Assembly (NCBI RefSeq): GCF_030732225.1
Contig: NZ_CP132230.1
Location: 1,578,001-1,642,000 of the forward strand
DNA: 64,000 nucleotides
Direction: 5' to 3'
DNA from: Streptococcus iniae
GTDB taxonomy: Bacteria > Bacillota > Bacilli > Lactobacillales > Streptococcaceae
Translations under genes and position numbers: made by a program
Notes under the pieces: generated by a model
The model's database searches: none
What the model saw: the letters and a program-made list of their open reading frames with translations, nothing else
What the model was told of the DNA's origin: nothing
In this document: positions 37,644 through 51,312 of the stretch, in pieces
Position numbering within the stretch: position 1 is the first letter of the stretch
How the letters are laid out: each line of letters opens with the position of its first letter

Positions 37644-38750
37644 TTAATTGGACTTCTCTTTTTTTATGATAATAGGCATCCTTCCAAAACTTTGTTCCGG
37701 GATATCCTGATGACCAAGTTGATAGATACTATCAGCTTTTTGTGTCATCTCATCCCAAGTTTCTGCCCCAATTCTTGTAATTAGAGTTCTACTTTTTTTC
37801 AATGTTTTTAAATGCTTTTGTCCCTTTGAGGTAAACCCTAAAATATGAATCCCCTTAGGTAAAGAAGATTCCTTAGCATTAACCAAGATATAAGTTAAAA
37901 GACGTCGGACACGGGCTTTTGTACAGCGTTTTGTAGCAACACTGTCAACAAGATCATCAATGCTCTGACTGGATTTTATAGCCCTTTTAATACGACTTGC
38001 CAATTCATCATTGACCTGAAAAATACTGGTTAAATCAGAATGGCTCAGAATTTGATATTTTAAGAAAGAAAAATAATGGTTCCATGAAACATTTGGATTG
38101 ACCTTCAGCAAGTCTGCATTGGGTACTGAATGACTTATAAAATCCCAATCATTCAAGTGCTGTCTAATTGCACTTGCAGAAGCTAACGGATTGTTTTTAG
38201 CTTTCGAATGGTATGCAGCCCCTTGACGCTTGATTGGACGTAGTTTTATATTCTTTCCAGCGCTAGCCTTTGCGTAACTTAAACCTAAAATATGATTTGG
38301 AGTTTGCCCTGAAAATTCAACTCCTGCAAAGCTTTCCCACATTTTTTGTGTTTTTTGGGGATAACTGAGAGCATCATCAAGCGTAGATAAATAAGCAGTC
38401 ATCTGCTCCGATTTTTCCTCATAAACCCTAACAATTTTCTGGTAATCAATTAAATCCTCTGTGCCAAAAGTTAATTGCTGAATTCCTAATTGATAAAGAA
38501 TATCAACAGCTCCTTGGGCAAAATAGTCTGCCGATTGAACTGAAACGAAAAAAGGCAACTCCACAACGATATCTGCACCATTTTTAAGGGCCATCTCTGC
38601 TCGAATCCATTTATCGACAAGAGCTGGTTCTCCCCTTTGCATAAAATTTCCCGACATAGCAACAATTTTCAGTCCTTCTGCTGATTCTAGCAAATACTTA
38701 TGCCCATTATGAAAAGGATTGAACTCGGCTATAATTCCAGTAATAGTCAT
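37644..38750 (-). CDS. tmcAL: tRNA(Met) cytidine acetate ligase TmcAL (YlbM-like)
   Basis: A 368-residue protein starting [20 protein letters not shown], the nucleotidyltransferase-like motif of the TmcAL/YlbM family, followed by [20 protein letters not shown] and [16 protein letters not shown]. In B. subtilis it acetylates C34 of elongator tRNA-Met using acetate and ATP. It overlaps the DJ-1-like gene by four bases, so the two are coupled. Confidence 0.9.
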   Translation of the reverse strand: MTITGIIAEFNPFHNGHKYLLESAEGLKIVAMSGNFMQRGEPALVDKWIRAEMALKNGADIVVELPFFVSVQSADYFAQGAVDILYQLGIQQLTFGTEDLIDYQKIVRVYEEKSEQMTAYLSTLDDALSYPQKTQKMWESFAGVEFSGQTPNHILGLSYAKASAGKNIKLRPIKRQGAAYHSKAKNNPLASASAIRQHLNDWDFISHSVPNADLLKVNPNVSWNHYFSFLKYQILSHSDLTSIFQVNDELASRIKRAIKSSQSIDDLVDSVATKRCTKARVRRLLTYILVNAKESSLPKGIHILGFTSKGQKHLKTLKKSRTLITRIGAETWDEMTQKADSIYQLGHQDIPEQSFGRMPIIIKKEKSN

Positions 38751-39385
38751 AGAATCTCCTTAAATTGTAGTGGATAATCTTTTTTTATTGCTAATAAAAG
38801 TGAATCAAATTCTTGATTACAAAGTGTAAATGAGATTTTTTCTTGAGATAACTCAGGTAAACTTGGTAAAAACCCTAAAATATAAAGTACTGAATTGGTA
38901 AACTCCTCAACACCTCTTTTTGTCCCTAATGCCGTAATCAGTTTACCATCGACGACACAATGCTTATCCATAAACTTATCCTCATTTAGCCAGGAAAAAT
39001 AAGATAAGAGATTGGTATAGATGCCACCTGTAAAAGTACGGTCTTTTATTAATCCAGCTTTAGCCAGAATCAAGGGTGAGGATGACATTGCAGCAATTAC
39101 TGTTGTTTCTGAGTTAATTAAAGCTAAATTTTCAATCATAGTTGCATTCAAAACAGTTTCAAAAGGTTTCATTGTACCTGTAAAGAAAAGGGCATCATAA
39201 TCAGTCCACTTCACCTGACTAAAAGCAAACTCAGGCATCACTTGAAAGCCATCCTCACTGACATAACATTTCTTTTCTTCAGCAATAATATCTACTTGTT
39301 GATGATAGTTTAGAGCCAACTGAGCTGTTAGAGGCGTTATTTCATATAACGAAAATTCTGGATAAATAATTAAACCAATTTTCAC
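38747..39385 (-). CDS. DJ-1/PfpI-family protein lacking the catalytic cysteine
   Basis: A 212-residue class I glutaminase-like fold: [20 protein letters not shown], then [14 protein letters not shown] and the nucleophile-elbow region [16 protein letters not shown] where a Cys usually stands but a Ser/Met is seen. This suggests a non-catalytic or divergent member. The open frame starts with GTG at 39394, but AAAGAAG sits directly before that, so I choose the GTG at 39385. It lies between the methyltransferase and tmcAL. Confidence 0.7.
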   Translation of the reverse strand: MKIGLIIYPEFSLYEITPLTAQLALNYHQQVDIIAEEKKCYVSEDGFQVMPEFAFSQVKWTDYDALFFTGTMKPFETVLNATMIENLALINSETTVIAAMSSSPLILAKAGLIKDRTFTGGIYTNLLSYFSWLNEDKFMDKHCVVDGKLITALGTKRGVEEFTNSVLYILGFLPSLPELSQEKISFTLCNQEFDSLLLAIKKDYPLQFKEIL

Positions 39386-39403
39386 TAAAAACACTTCTTT
39401 CTT

Positions 39404-40144
39404 TTACTTTTGTGCTACAAAAAACCATCTCCTGCTAGTTTCGGTTACTTCTTTGTCTTCAAAATCTGCAAAAAGTTTAAATGACTTAAAACCTGCCTGT
39501 TCTAGCAAAATATCATATGTTAGGACATCGTAAGTTCTTTCTTCATGAATCTCATCATGACGCGTAAATCGACCATCCTCTTCTTGAATAAAGAAGGTTA
39601 ACTCATGCACAACTGAATGTGGTGCTTCATCTTCAAACGTATCCCAAACCATAGCAAAATCATCTGCATTTTCGTGATAAGAAAAACCTGGAAAAAGATG
39701 ATCCGTTTGATAAGTAGAATGAACATCAAAAATAAAAACACCACCATCATTTAATACGGAATAAACTTCTTTAAAAACATCACCGACTTCGACTTCATCT
39801 TGCATATAGCAAATTGAATCCGAATAACACGTCACAAAATCATATTTTCCTACTTGGGATAAATCTAGCATATTGCCTTGATAAAAATCAATTTTCTTCT
39901 TAGCAGACTCAGCCCTCTTTTTAGCAATGTCTAACATGTCTTGACTTAAATCTAATCCAGTCACATCGAAACCAGCTTGTGCAAAACGCACCGACTGAAT
40001 GCCTGTTCCACAGGCTAATTCCAACAACTGTTTTTTAGTTTTTGTCTTAGGTAAATGACGAAGCGAAAAATCAGTCCACTTGTCATAAAGTGTATCATCC
40101 ATAACAGCATCATAGACAGATGCAAAAGTTTCATATGGTGTCAT
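39404..40144 (-). CDS. class I SAM-dependent methyltransferase
   Basis: A 246-residue enzyme with motif I LLELACGTGIQSVRFAQAG and post-I VTGLDLSQDMLDIAK, then DFVTCYSDSICYM. The substrate is unknown to me. In streptococci this gene typically lies between rsfS and the tmcAL gene, as here, suggesting a link with translation or tRNA, but that is inference. Confidence 0.85.
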   Translation of the reverse strand: MTPYETFASVYDAVMDDTLYDKWTDFSLRHLPKTKTKKQLLELACGTGIQSVRFAQAGFDVTGLDLSQDMLDIAKKRAESAKKKIDFYQGNMLDLSQVGKYDFVTCYSDSICYMQDEVEVGDVFKEVYSVLNDGGVFIFDVHSTYQTDHLFPGFSYHENADDFAMVWDTFEDEAPHSVVHELTFFIQEEDGRFTRHDEIHEERTYDVLTYDILLEQAGFKSFKLFADFEDKEVTETSRRWFFVAQK

Positions 40145-40204
40145 TGTTTTTTATCCTTTATTTTGAAAAAACAGCCTATTAGACTGTTTAAAAATGGCAT
40201 ATTG

Positions 40205-40558
40205 TTAAGCTAAATCAAGATTTAAAGCAACTTCTGGGGCATCATGCCAAAGTTTTTCAAGATTATAATGGTAACGCTCATCTTCAGAGAAAAGATGCAC
40301 CACCACATCATTTAAATCAAGCAAAATCCAACCAGTCACACTATCACCTTCAACATGACTCGCATCACCGCCTGCTTCTTTAACTTTTTCTCTAATATTT
40401 TCAGCAATTGCTTCTAATTGGCGAGTATTGCCTGCTGTTGCAATCACAAAATAGTCTGTTAAACTTGTTAAACCTTCTAAATTAAGTGCAATAATGTCCT
40501 CAGCACGTTTTTCATCAGCTGCTTTAACAACAATGTCCAGTAATTCTTCTTTTTTCAT
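40205..40558 (-). CDS. rsfS: ribosome silencing factor RsfS
   Basis: A 117-residue protein with the RsfS core [40 protein letters not shown] and [20 protein letters not shown]. It binds ribosomal protein L14 and blocks subunit joining under starvation. It lies eight bases after yqeK. Confidence 0.94.
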   Translation of the reverse strand: MKKEELLDIVVKAADEKRAEDIIALNLEGLTSLTDYFVIATAGNTRQLEAIAENIREKVKEAGGDASHVEGDSVTGWILLDLNDVVVHLFSEDERYHYNLEKLWHDAPEVALNLDLA

Positions 40559-40565
40559 AAATAAT

Positions 40566-41159
40566 TTAGTCTTCCTTTAAATAGTGACAAAAAGCATTAT
40601 ATGTCTCAATTGTCTGTGGGTAAATTGGTAATGATTGTGATGCTAAAAATGCAACCGTGTTAGCCGTTGAAAAAGCAACAGCCTTATCTAAACTTTCCTG
40701 AGCAATTCGTCTTGCCTTTTCAACAATTGGAAATGTTCTACCAGGCTCGATATAATCTGCGACGTACAAAATTTTGTCTAATTGACTCATCTTTGCAGCC
40801 CCAACAGTATGAACTTCAATGGCATGTAAAATTTCTTCATCTTTAAGTTCAAACTCATCAGAAATAATATACCTACCTACCATTCCATGCCAAATGTTAT
40901 TATTCCAATTCTTCAACTCTTGATTTAACTGATAATGATTAATTACGTTCAAGAAAACAGAGTCTGATAATTCTTTGGCATAGTCATGTAGTAAAGCGGC
41001 GAGTCCCGCTTTATCTCTATTGTGATCATAAAGCTCAGCTAATGCAATTGCAGACTGTTCAACTCCAAGAATATGTTCAAAACGCTTCTTACTGACCCGC
41101 AAAGCGATTTTTTCCAAAAGTTCTTGTCTTGTATAAGGGACATAATCTGAATAACTCAT
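40566..41159 (-). CDS. yqeK: YqeK HD-domain Ap4A hydrolase
   Basis: A 197-residue HD-domain enzyme: [34 protein letters not shown] and [20 protein letters not shown] with [12 protein letters not shown]. YqeK-type proteins symmetrically hydrolyse diadenosine tetraphosphate. It overlaps nadD by four bases, so the two are coupled. Confidence 0.92.
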   Translation of the reverse strand: MSYSDYVPYTRQELLEKIALRVSKKRFEHILGVEQSAIALAELYDHNRDKAGLAALLHDYAKELSDSVFLNVINHYQLNQELKNWNNNIWHGMVGRYIISDEFELKDEEILHAIEVHTVGAAKMSQLDKILYVADYIEPGRTFPIVEKARRIAQESLDKAVAFSTANTVAFLASQSLPIYPQTIETYNAFCHYLKED

Positions 41160-41788
41160 TGATACAAACCTTCTTCATTAATATAGTCAAGAACGTTTTT
41201 AGGGAGAAGATAATTAGGTTGACGGCCTTTTTTGATAAACTCTCGAATCATACTTGAAGAAATATCCATTAAGGGAACATCAACCCAAATCACAGGATAG
41301 GATGTACCAGTCTTATATTTAGGTCTTTGCACGCCAACAAATTGAACCATCTCAACTAACTCATCAATGCGATGCCATTTAGGAAGATAATCAACCATAT
41401 CTGCACCGATAATAAAGTAGTAGTCAACATCAGGATTTTTTTCTTTGAGCAAGGTCATTGTATCAAAAGTGTAAGAAATCCCTTTTCTTTCAATTTCAAT
41501 TGTTTCAATTGTCAAACCATCATAGCCTTGAGTTGCAAGATTTAACATGTTTAAACGGTGTTTTTCAGAAATTGTCTCTTTTGTATCAACATGGGGTGGT
41601 TTGAATTCAGGCATTAACAAGACTTCATCCAAACCTAATTGTTGTCGAACTTGATCGGCAACCACTAAATGCGCATGGTGAACAGGGTTAAAATTGCCCC
41701 CCATAATACCAACTTGTTTGCGATTACTGTTTTTTTCTTCTAATTTAATATCAACTTTTGTAAATGGTGTCAATAACTCTAAAGCCAT
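41156..41788 (-). CDS. nadD: nicotinate-nucleotide adenylyltransferase
   Basis: A 210-residue enzyme with [20 protein letters not shown] (nucleotidyl motif), [19 protein letters not shown] and [15 protein letters not shown] (ISSTxIR motif). It makes NaAD in NAD synthesis. The frame starts with ATG 41788; the first 20 residues are an extension seen in streptococcal NadD. Next to yqeK and yhbY. Confidence 0.95.
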   Translation of the reverse strand: MALELLTPFTKVDIKLEEKNSNRKQVGIMGGNFNPVHHAHLVVADQVRQQLGLDEVLLMPEFKPPHVDTKETISEKHRLNMLNLATQGYDGLTIETIEIERKGISYTFDTMTLLKEKNPDVDYYFIIGADMVDYLPKWHRIDELVEMVQFVGVQRPKYKTGTSYPVIWVDVPLMDISSSMIREFIKKGRQPNYLLPKNVLDYINEEGLYQ

Positions 41789-41844
41789 ATTTTCTCCGAA
41801 TTCTCCAAGTGAAATTTATTTTTAAAAGCCTTATAAAGTGATGA

Positions 41845-42153
41845 TTATATTGCTTTTACTTTTGGGGATAATTTTCTGTTTTCTTTCTTTGCCGAAACTT
41901 TGTATAAAATCAATACACGTCCAATTTTCAAGACTGTATCACATCCAATTTCTTCTTCTAACGTTTCAGCAACATCATTAATGTCTTCATCGGTGTTTTG
42001 TAACAGTGTAATCTTAATTAATTCTCTTGCATCAAGTGCATTTCTAACACTTGTTTTAATTTCATTATTCAAACCATTTTTCCCAATTTGAATAATTGGT
42101 TTTAAGCTATGTGCCTCTGATTTCAAAAAGGTTCTTTGTTTACTTGTTAACAT
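41845..42153 (-). CDS. yhbY: YhbY/CRS1-YhbY RNA-binding protein
   Basis: A 102-residue CRM-domain protein: LTSKQRTFLKSEAHSLKPII, QIGKNGLNNEIKTSVRNALD and a GCDTVLKIGRVLILYK strand. It binds pre-50S ribosomes in other bacteria. Part of the yqeG-yqeH-yhbY-nadD order. Confidence 0.92.
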   Translation of the reverse strand: MLTSKQRTFLKSEAHSLKPIIQIGKNGLNNEIKTSVRNALDARELIKITLLQNTDEDINDVAETLEEEIGCDTVLKIGRVLILYKVSAKKENRKLSPKVKAI

Positions 42154-42218
42154 TTTAATTCCTTATTTCTAGTAATTCAAATAGTTTTCAACAATTAAGT
42201 CTACTAATTAATTTCTGA

Positions 42219-43337
42219 TTAAATAATTGCTTTACGAATGACTACCGAAACACCATTCGGTGCCCAGCCAGCAACTTTAACAACATTATCTTTTGAACCA
42301 TTAATTTTTATCCAACCTAGACCAGAAAAAACTAAATCTATTTTGTCTTTAACAACAAATTCATATGGTACCAGTGCTGGAAATTTATTTTTTTGTTCCA
42401 TATTTGGTGGTGTCAATAAGCCACCCAAGTGTTTCAAATAAAACTCATCGGCTTTTTCAAGTTTTGTTCTATGCAAGTCGAGGTTATTGTCAAAATAAGC
42501 CGTAATTCCTTGTCTTTGACCACTAATAAAATCAAACCTGCCCAAACCACCAAAAAAGAGGGTTTGCTCTGGATTCAGCTGATAAGTCTTTGGCTTAATT
42601 TCTTTACTTGGACTAACAATTTTTAAATCCTTATCAGTTAAATAATGTGCCATTTGATGACGATGAATAATTCCCGGAGTATCAAAAATAAATGTTCCAT
42701 CATCTAAAGGAATTTCAATTTTATCTAAGGTTGTTCCCGGAAAGCGAGAAGTTGTTATGACTTCTTTATCACCTGATACTTCTTGAATAATAGCGTTTAT
42801 TAAAGTTGATTTACCAACGTTAGTAACACCAACAACATAAACATCCCTTCCTTTACGCAGCTGGTTAATTTTTTCAATTAACTCTTTGATTGCGTATTTA
42901 TTTTGAGCACTTGTAAGAATTACATCTACAGGACGTAACCCCTCTTCATGTGCACGCTCAATCAACCACTGACTAACTTTCCCATCTTTTACAGATTTTG
43001 GTAATATATCCTTTTTATTTCCAACAAGTAAAACATCATTACCAGAAACAAAGCGAGACAAACCTGGTATCACTGAACCATTGAAGTCAAAAATATCAAT
43101 TACATTTACAACCAATGCATCACTATCACCAACTTCATGTAAAAGTTTCAAAAACTCATCATCACTAATATGAACATCAGTAATTTCATTGTAATGCCGT
43201 AATCTAAAACAGCGTTGGCAATATAATTCTCCAGCAGCTAAACCCTTATCAATTGCTGCAGTAGGGGTATAACCCATTTTTTCTTTATTATCAGATTGTA
43301 TTTCAACACCACAACCAATACAAAATAACTCTTCCAT
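42219..43337 (-). CDS. yqeH: ribosome biogenesis GTPase YqeH
   Basis: A 372-residue circularly permuted GTPase. A zinc finger (CIGCGVEIQ, CQRCFRLRHY) precedes the domain; the G4 motif LLVGNKKDILP comes before G1 GVTNVGKSTLINAI and G3 DTPGIIHR. It assists 30S assembly. It overlaps yqeG by one base (ATGA-type junction). Confidence 0.95.
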   Translation of the reverse strand: MEELFCIGCGVEIQSDNKEKMGYTPTAAIDKGLAAGELYCQRCFRLRHYNEITDVHISDDEFLKLLHEVGDSDALVVNVIDIFDFNGSVIPGLSRFVSGNDVLLVGNKKDILPKSVKDGKVSQWLIERAHEEGLRPVDVILTSAQNKYAIKELIEKINQLRKGRDVYVVGVTNVGKSTLINAIIQEVSGDKEVITTSRFPGTTLDKIEIPLDDGTFIFDTPGIIHRHQMAHYLTDKDLKIVSPSKEIKPKTYQLNPEQTLFFGGLGRFDFISGQRQGITAYFDNNLDLHRTKLEKADEFYLKHLGGLLTPPNMEQKNKFPALVPYEFVVKDKIDLVFSGLGWIKINGSKDNVVKVAGWAPNGVSVVIRKAII

Positions 43338-43864
43338 TAAATTCCTTTTTGATAGTCTAATTGACCATATTTCTTTTCTAATTTTGCAATGACACGTTTT
43401 TCACGTAGTCTATTAAACTTTGTATTCCATGCATCAGATGTTACAAGAGGCTTAACTAAGACAGATTTTATTCCTGCTCTGTGACTTGCTCGAATATCAG
43501 TCATCAGTTGATCTCCAACCATGATAATTTCATCTCGATCAAATCCATACCTCTTTATAGCTATGTTAATTCCCCTAGAAAATGGTTTCATTGCTCTACT
43601 AATAAAGTCAACACCAAAATGAGAAACCGCACGCTCAACTCTTTTAAAGTTGTTGTTTGAAACAACAACTACAGTAATATCAGCAATCGTCATTTCGTCC
43701 AACCAAGCCCGTACCTCTGGTGTTCCATCAGGATTATTCCATGCAATTAACGTATTATCTAAATCAACAAGAACAGCGGTTATTCCATTTCTTAATAAAT
43801 CATCTGCTCGTAAATCATAAACTGCTTCGACCATATAGGTCGGCCTATAATCATCTATGCCCAT
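43337..43864 (-). CDS. yqeG: YqeG-family HAD IIIA phosphatase
   Basis: A 175-residue HAD phosphatase with motif I AVLVDLDNTLIAWNN, motif II VVSNNNFKR, and motif IV IMVGDQLMTDIRASHRAG. Its substrate is unknown; linkage to yqeH is widespread in Firmicutes. AGAAAAAATG-type start at 43864 with GGAGAAAA upstream. Confidence 0.93.
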   Translation of the reverse strand: MGIDDYRPTYMVEAVYDLRADDLLRNGITAVLVDLDNTLIAWNNPDGTPEVRAWLDEMTIADITVVVVSNNNFKRVERAVSHFGVDFISRAMKPFSRGINIAIKRYGFDRDEIIMVGDQLMTDIRASHRAGIKSVLVKPLVTSDAWNTKFNRLREKRVIAKLEKKYGQLDYQKGI

Positions 43865-43969
43865 TTTTTCTCCAAATTAGTTAGTACTTCTTATTATACC
43901 ATATTGCCGATGAAAAGTAAGTAAAACTAAATGTTTAAGACTTGTAAGTTTGTAGTGATAACATAACAT

Positions 43970-44446
43970 TTATTCTTTAAAATCAATAAAATATGGCTTA
44001 ATTTTTCTAAGAAGTGCTTTTCTTCCAGAAAACCTTTCTCCTCTCACCAAAGCATAGAATTGTTCTAATTCCGTCCCATTCAAAATACATTTCAATTCTT
44101 CAACAATAGCTTGATAGGCAATATAATCATCAAGAACTAATCCTTTTGAAGCAACTTTATGTGATACTTCACCGATTTCTTCATATGGCATTTTATTAAA
44201 CTTTCTTTTGTAACTTTCTTGATGTCTTAAGACATCTTTAATATATGATGAAAATTTTGTCTTAAAGTATGTATAAAGCCTTTTATCATTTTCTGTCAAA
44301 TCAGGAAATTCTGTAAGTAAAGCATGCAATACAACTCTACCTTCTTGTAACCAGTCTTCTTTATCCCAAAGTTGTATATAATAACGTTTTTGAAATTTTA
44401 AAATAATTGGTTTAACTGAATTAAATAGTGATTCAACTTTTTCCAT
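43970..44446 (-). CDS. sigX: competence sigma factor SigX (ComX)
   Basis: A 158-residue alternative sigma factor. The start MEKVESLFNSVKPIILKFQK, then IQLWDKEDWLQEGRVVLHAL (region 2 helix), and YTYFKTKFSSYIKDVLRHQE with SYKRKFNKMPYEEIGEV are very close to S. pyogenes SigX as I remember it. It directs RNA polymerase to CIN boxes of late competence genes. The frame opens at 44470, but GGAG lies seven bases before the ATG at 44446, which is thus the start. A ComR-type palindrome and TATAAT lie upstream. Its neighbour is tRNA-Arg of an rRNA operon. Confidence 0.95.
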   Translation of the reverse strand: MEKVESLFNSVKPIILKFQKRYYIQLWDKEDWLQEGRVVLHALLTEFPDLTENDKRLYTYFKTKFSSYIKDVLRHQESYKRKFNKMPYEEIGEVSHKVASKGLVLDDYIAYQAIVEELKCILNGTELEQFYALVRGERFSGRKALLRKIKPYFIDFKE

Positions 44447-44481
44447 GATAAACTCCATTTCTTTCCACATATAATATAGAC

Positions 44482-44487
44482 ATTATA
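44482..44487 (-). promoter_or_regulatory. -10 box of sigX
   Basis: On the minus strand TATAAT lies 18 bases below the ComR-type palindrome, after a T-rich stretch (TTCTTTTTCTTTGCC), with no good -35. This is the activator-dependent layout of ComR promoters. Confidence 0.75.
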
Positions 44488-44505
44488 AAAGAAGGCAAAG
44501 AAAAA

Positions 44506-44529
44506 GAACATGACATAAATGTCATGTTC
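44506..44529. promoter_or_regulatory. ComR-box palindrome, also terminator-shaped
   Basis: A perfect dyad of two 11-base arms, GAACATGACAT and ATGTCATGTTC, around AA. The core ACATnnATGT with flanking G/C matches ComR boxes known from pyogenic and mutans streptococci (ComR binds the XIP peptide and activates sigX). On the minus strand it follows tRNA-Arg and is followed directly by TTTTTCTTT, so it can also be the intrinsic terminator of that tRNA gene. Confidence 0.8.
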
Positions 44530-44545
44530 AAAAAGTAAAAATAAT

Positions 44546-44618
44546 GCACCCTAGAGGAGTCGAACCTCTAACCGCCTGATTCGTAGTCAGGTACTCTATC
44601 CAGTTGAGCTAAGGGTGC
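44546..44618 (-). tRNA. tRNA-Arg (ACG)
   Basis: The minus strand folds into a standard 73-base tRNA: acceptor GCACCCT with AGGGTGC, anticodon stem CCTGA/TCAGG around the loop CTACGAA (anticodon ACG), and T loop GGTTCGACTCC. It has its own predicted promoter (44636-44664) after the terminator of the rRNA operon. Confidence 0.96.
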
Positions 44619-44635
44619 TTACTAACTTTAAAACT

Positions 44636-44664
44636 ATCATATCATCTTATCACTAAAAATGCAA
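44636..44664 (-). promoter_or_regulatory. promoter of tRNA-Arg
   Basis: On the minus strand TTGCAT (44659-44664) and TATGAT (44636-44641) have a 17-base spacer. The -35 overlaps the T run of the terminator that follows tRNA-Asn. Confidence 0.6.
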
Positions 44665-44686
44665 AAAAAGATAGGCTATCCTATCT
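44663..44686 (-). terminator. terminator of rRNA operon after tRNA-Asn
   Basis: GATAGG and CCTATC (44670-44686, loop of about 5) form a stem followed on the minus strand by seven T residues. Confidence 0.75.
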
Positions 44687-44694
44687 CCTCTTAC

Positions 44695-44767
44695 TCCGCC
44701 AGTAGGACTCGAACCTACGACATCATGATTAACAGTCATGCGCTACTACCAACTGAGCTATGGCGGA
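44695..44767 (-). tRNA. tRNA-Asn (GTT)
   Basis: The minus strand folds to a 73-base tRNA with acceptor TCCGCCA/TGGCGGA, anticodon loop CTGTTAA and T loop GGTTCGAGTCC. It is 11 bases downstream of 5S rRNA in the same transcript. Confidence 0.96.
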
Positions 44768-44778
44768 TGGTAAACTAA

Positions 44779-44894
44779 GCTAAGCGACTTCCGTATCTAA
44801 CAGGGGGCAACCCCCAACTACTTCAGGCGTTCTAGGGCTTAACTACTGTGTTCGGCATGGGTACAGGTGTATCTCCTAGGCTATCGTCACTTAA
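44779..44894 (-). rRNA. rrf: 5S ribosomal RNA
   Basis: On the minus strand a 116-base 5S rRNA runs from TTAAGTGACGATAGCCTAGG to GGAAGTCGCTTAGC, with the conserved ACCTGTACCCATGCCGAACA in loop B-C. It lies between 23S and tRNA-Asn. Confidence 0.95.
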
Positions 44895-44965
44895 CTTGAG
44901 TCCACTCAAAATTGAATATCTATATTGTATCAAGTTATATCCCTTATTGTCAATAAACTCTTTTT

Positions 44966-47867
<2,902 letters not shown>

Positions 47868-48035
47868 TTATTTCCAGTCTTTCGACCTTCTTTATTTTTT
47901 TTAATATGTTCGCGTTTATCTTTTTTTCGGTTTATTTCTTGTTACTTTTTCTACAATCATTTTCATGATCGTGGAATTTGATATAGATATTCAATTTTCA
48001 ATGGACTTCACGTATTTTAGAGACTTCCTTGTCTA

Positions 48036-48108
48036 TGGAGCCTAGCGGGATCGAACCGCTGACCTCCTGCGTGCAAAGCAGGCGCTCTCCCAGCTGAGCT
48101 AAGGCCCC
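48036..48108 (-). tRNA. tRNA-Ala (TGC) in 16S-23S spacer
   Basis: A 73-base tRNA with acceptor GGGGCCT/AGGCTCC, anticodon loop TTTGCAC (TGC) and T loop GGTTCGATCCC lies in the spacer between 23S and 16S, as usual for streptococci. It occurs once. Confidence 0.96.
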
Positions 48109-48320
48109 ACAGTTAATATGTTAACGTTTCTTATCTTGTTACTCATACTATATTATGGATCTAAATTGTATTCGAACTAAAATCTTAGTGAAAATGATAA
48201 ACTTCCTTGTGTCTTTTGACACTGCGTCTCTTTCCTATTTTCATACAGATTTCTTAACGTTCTCTTTACTTTTTTAAGACCTCTCAAAACTAAATAAGAC
48301 TTCCAAACGTACTTCCTTAT

Positions 48321-49877
<1,557 letters not shown>

Positions 49878-50033
49878 TTTGAGTTCTTTACTCATTGTTT
49901 CTGTCGCTGACAGATTTATTTCGTTGTTTCTTTATTGACAGGTAATATGCGTTAACATATCACCCTGCACGTTTGGTTTTTTGTCTTATTCAGTTCTCAA
50001 AGGTCTTTGTATCTCTTACGAGACAACTACTAT

Positions 50034-50062
50034 ATTCTATCAGCTATGACTTTTTGTGTCAA
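50034..50062 (-). promoter_or_regulatory. rRNA operon promoter
   Basis: On the minus strand TTGACA (50057-50062) and TAGAAT (50034-50039) have a 17-base spacer, about 155 bases before 16S. The bases upstream are T/A-rich, suiting an UP element. An IS3 element ends only 86 bases upstream. Confidence 0.8.
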
Positions 50063-50182
50063 CACTTTTTGTAAACTTTTTTTAAATTATTTTTTTCGCA
50101 TCTTTCTAAAGTCTTACTATAACAAGAAAACAGCCACGCAATCGGCGCTGCACCCCAATAGTGGGACAGAAGAAAAACACTT

Positions 50183-51025
50183 TCACGCGATCAGTTTCCT
50201 GTACTGTACAGGAGACTGGTCTTTTACTTTCTGTTGAATTCTAGTTTCATTATAAAATGTAATGTCATTTTTAACAATATTTGTTATACTATCCTTGTTG
50301 TATTTTCTCCTATCATGGAGATAAAAGGTTTCAGTCTTTAGGACGGAGTGAAACCATTCAATACAGGCATTATCTGCTGGTGTTCCCTTACGGGACATAG
50401 AGCGGGTGATGCCTTTTTCCGTGCAAGCCTGATAGTAAGCCTTAGAAGTGTAGACTGAGCCCTGATCGCTGTGTAAGAGTGCTCCATTGGGTAATTTTAA
50501 CTGATTAAGGGTGTCTAGTACAAAATCTGTGTCCTGACAATCTGAGATAGTATAAGCTATAATCTCTCGGTTATAGAGGTCCATAATTGAAGAGAGATAC
50601 AATTTACAGTTGCCGAAATATAGGTAGGTAATATCCGTTACAAGTTTTTCCAATGGCTTATCGGCATGGAAATCCCGACTCAATTTGTTATCTGTTAAAT
50701 AATAAGTTTTACCAAGATTGGGCGATTTCTTTGGACGTGTCCGACAAAGCCAGCCATTGTCTTTCATGATACGATAGACTTTCTTTGCATTAATAGTCAA
50801 TCCATAGGTCTTCTTGAGCAATCGTGTAATGGTACAATAACCATAAATAAAGTGATTCTCCATGCAGAGTAGCTCAATGGTTTCAACTATGACATCTCTT
50901 TTCTGTGGCGTCTCCCTTTTCTTTTTCCAACGGTAAAAGGTAGACCGTCTGACACCAAAACAATTTAGAATAACGGAAACGGGGTAGATATTCTTATAGT
51001 CTTCCACAAGCTTGATAAGGGTCAC
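50183..51025 (-). CDS. IS3-family transposase OrfB (DDE)
   Basis: A 280-residue OrfB with the HTH-like start and DDE core: VTDITYLYFGNC (Asp), LLHSDQGSVYTSKAYYQACT (Asp) and PADNACIEWFHSVLKTE (Glu). Complete to QSPVQYRKLIA. The initiator is GTG. A slippery A AAA AAG heptamer lies in orfA (51055-51061), and a -1 shift there joins the two frames to OrfAB, so the active transposase is probably the fusion. Confidence 0.9.
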   Translation of the reverse strand: MTLIKLVEDYKNIYPVSVILNCFGVRRSTFYRWKKKRETPQKRDVIVETIELLCMENHFIYGYCTITRLLKKTYGLTINAKKVYRIMKDNGWLCRTRPKKSPNLGKTYYLTDNKLSRDFHADKPLEKLVTDITYLYFGNCKLYLSSIMDLYNREIIAYTISDCQDTDFVLDTLNQLKLPNGALLHSDQGSVYTSKAYYQACTEKGITRSMSRKGTPADNACIEWFHSVLKTETFYLHDRRKYNKDSITNIVKNDITFYNETRIQQKVKDQSPVQYRKLIA

Positions 51026-51312
51026 TTTGTCGATTTTCTTATCAAGCTTCGATACTTTTTTAAGAGATCCACCTGAAGTCGTAACTGTTCTATTTCAGAG
51101 AGTTGTTCCATACCTTGTCCGTAAGTATATTGTTTACCTACAGGTTGGTGGAAACGGTGCAATTCATCCTTTTCATACCATTTCATCCAAGTATAGATTT
51201 GACTATCATTTTTGATACCTAAGGTCTCCATAATGACCTTGTTTGACTTGCCTGCATTCTTCATCTCGATGCAAGATAACTTCGTTTCTAATGAATAAGC
51301 TTTTTTGACCAT
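51022..51312 (-). CDS. IS3-family OrfA
   Basis: A 96-residue helix-turn-helix protein (VKKAYSLETKLSCIEMKNAG, KSNKVIMETLGIKNDSQIYT) ending in a leucine zipper and LLKKYRSLIRKSTK. It overlaps orfB by four bases. Within LLKKY, codons TTA AAA AAG contain the frameshift heptamer. Confidence 0.9.
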   Translation of the reverse strand: MVKKAYSLETKLSCIEMKNAGKSNKVIMETLGIKNDSQIYTWMKWYEKDELHRFHQPVGKQYTYGQGMEQLSEIEQLRLQVDLLKKYRSLIRKSTK

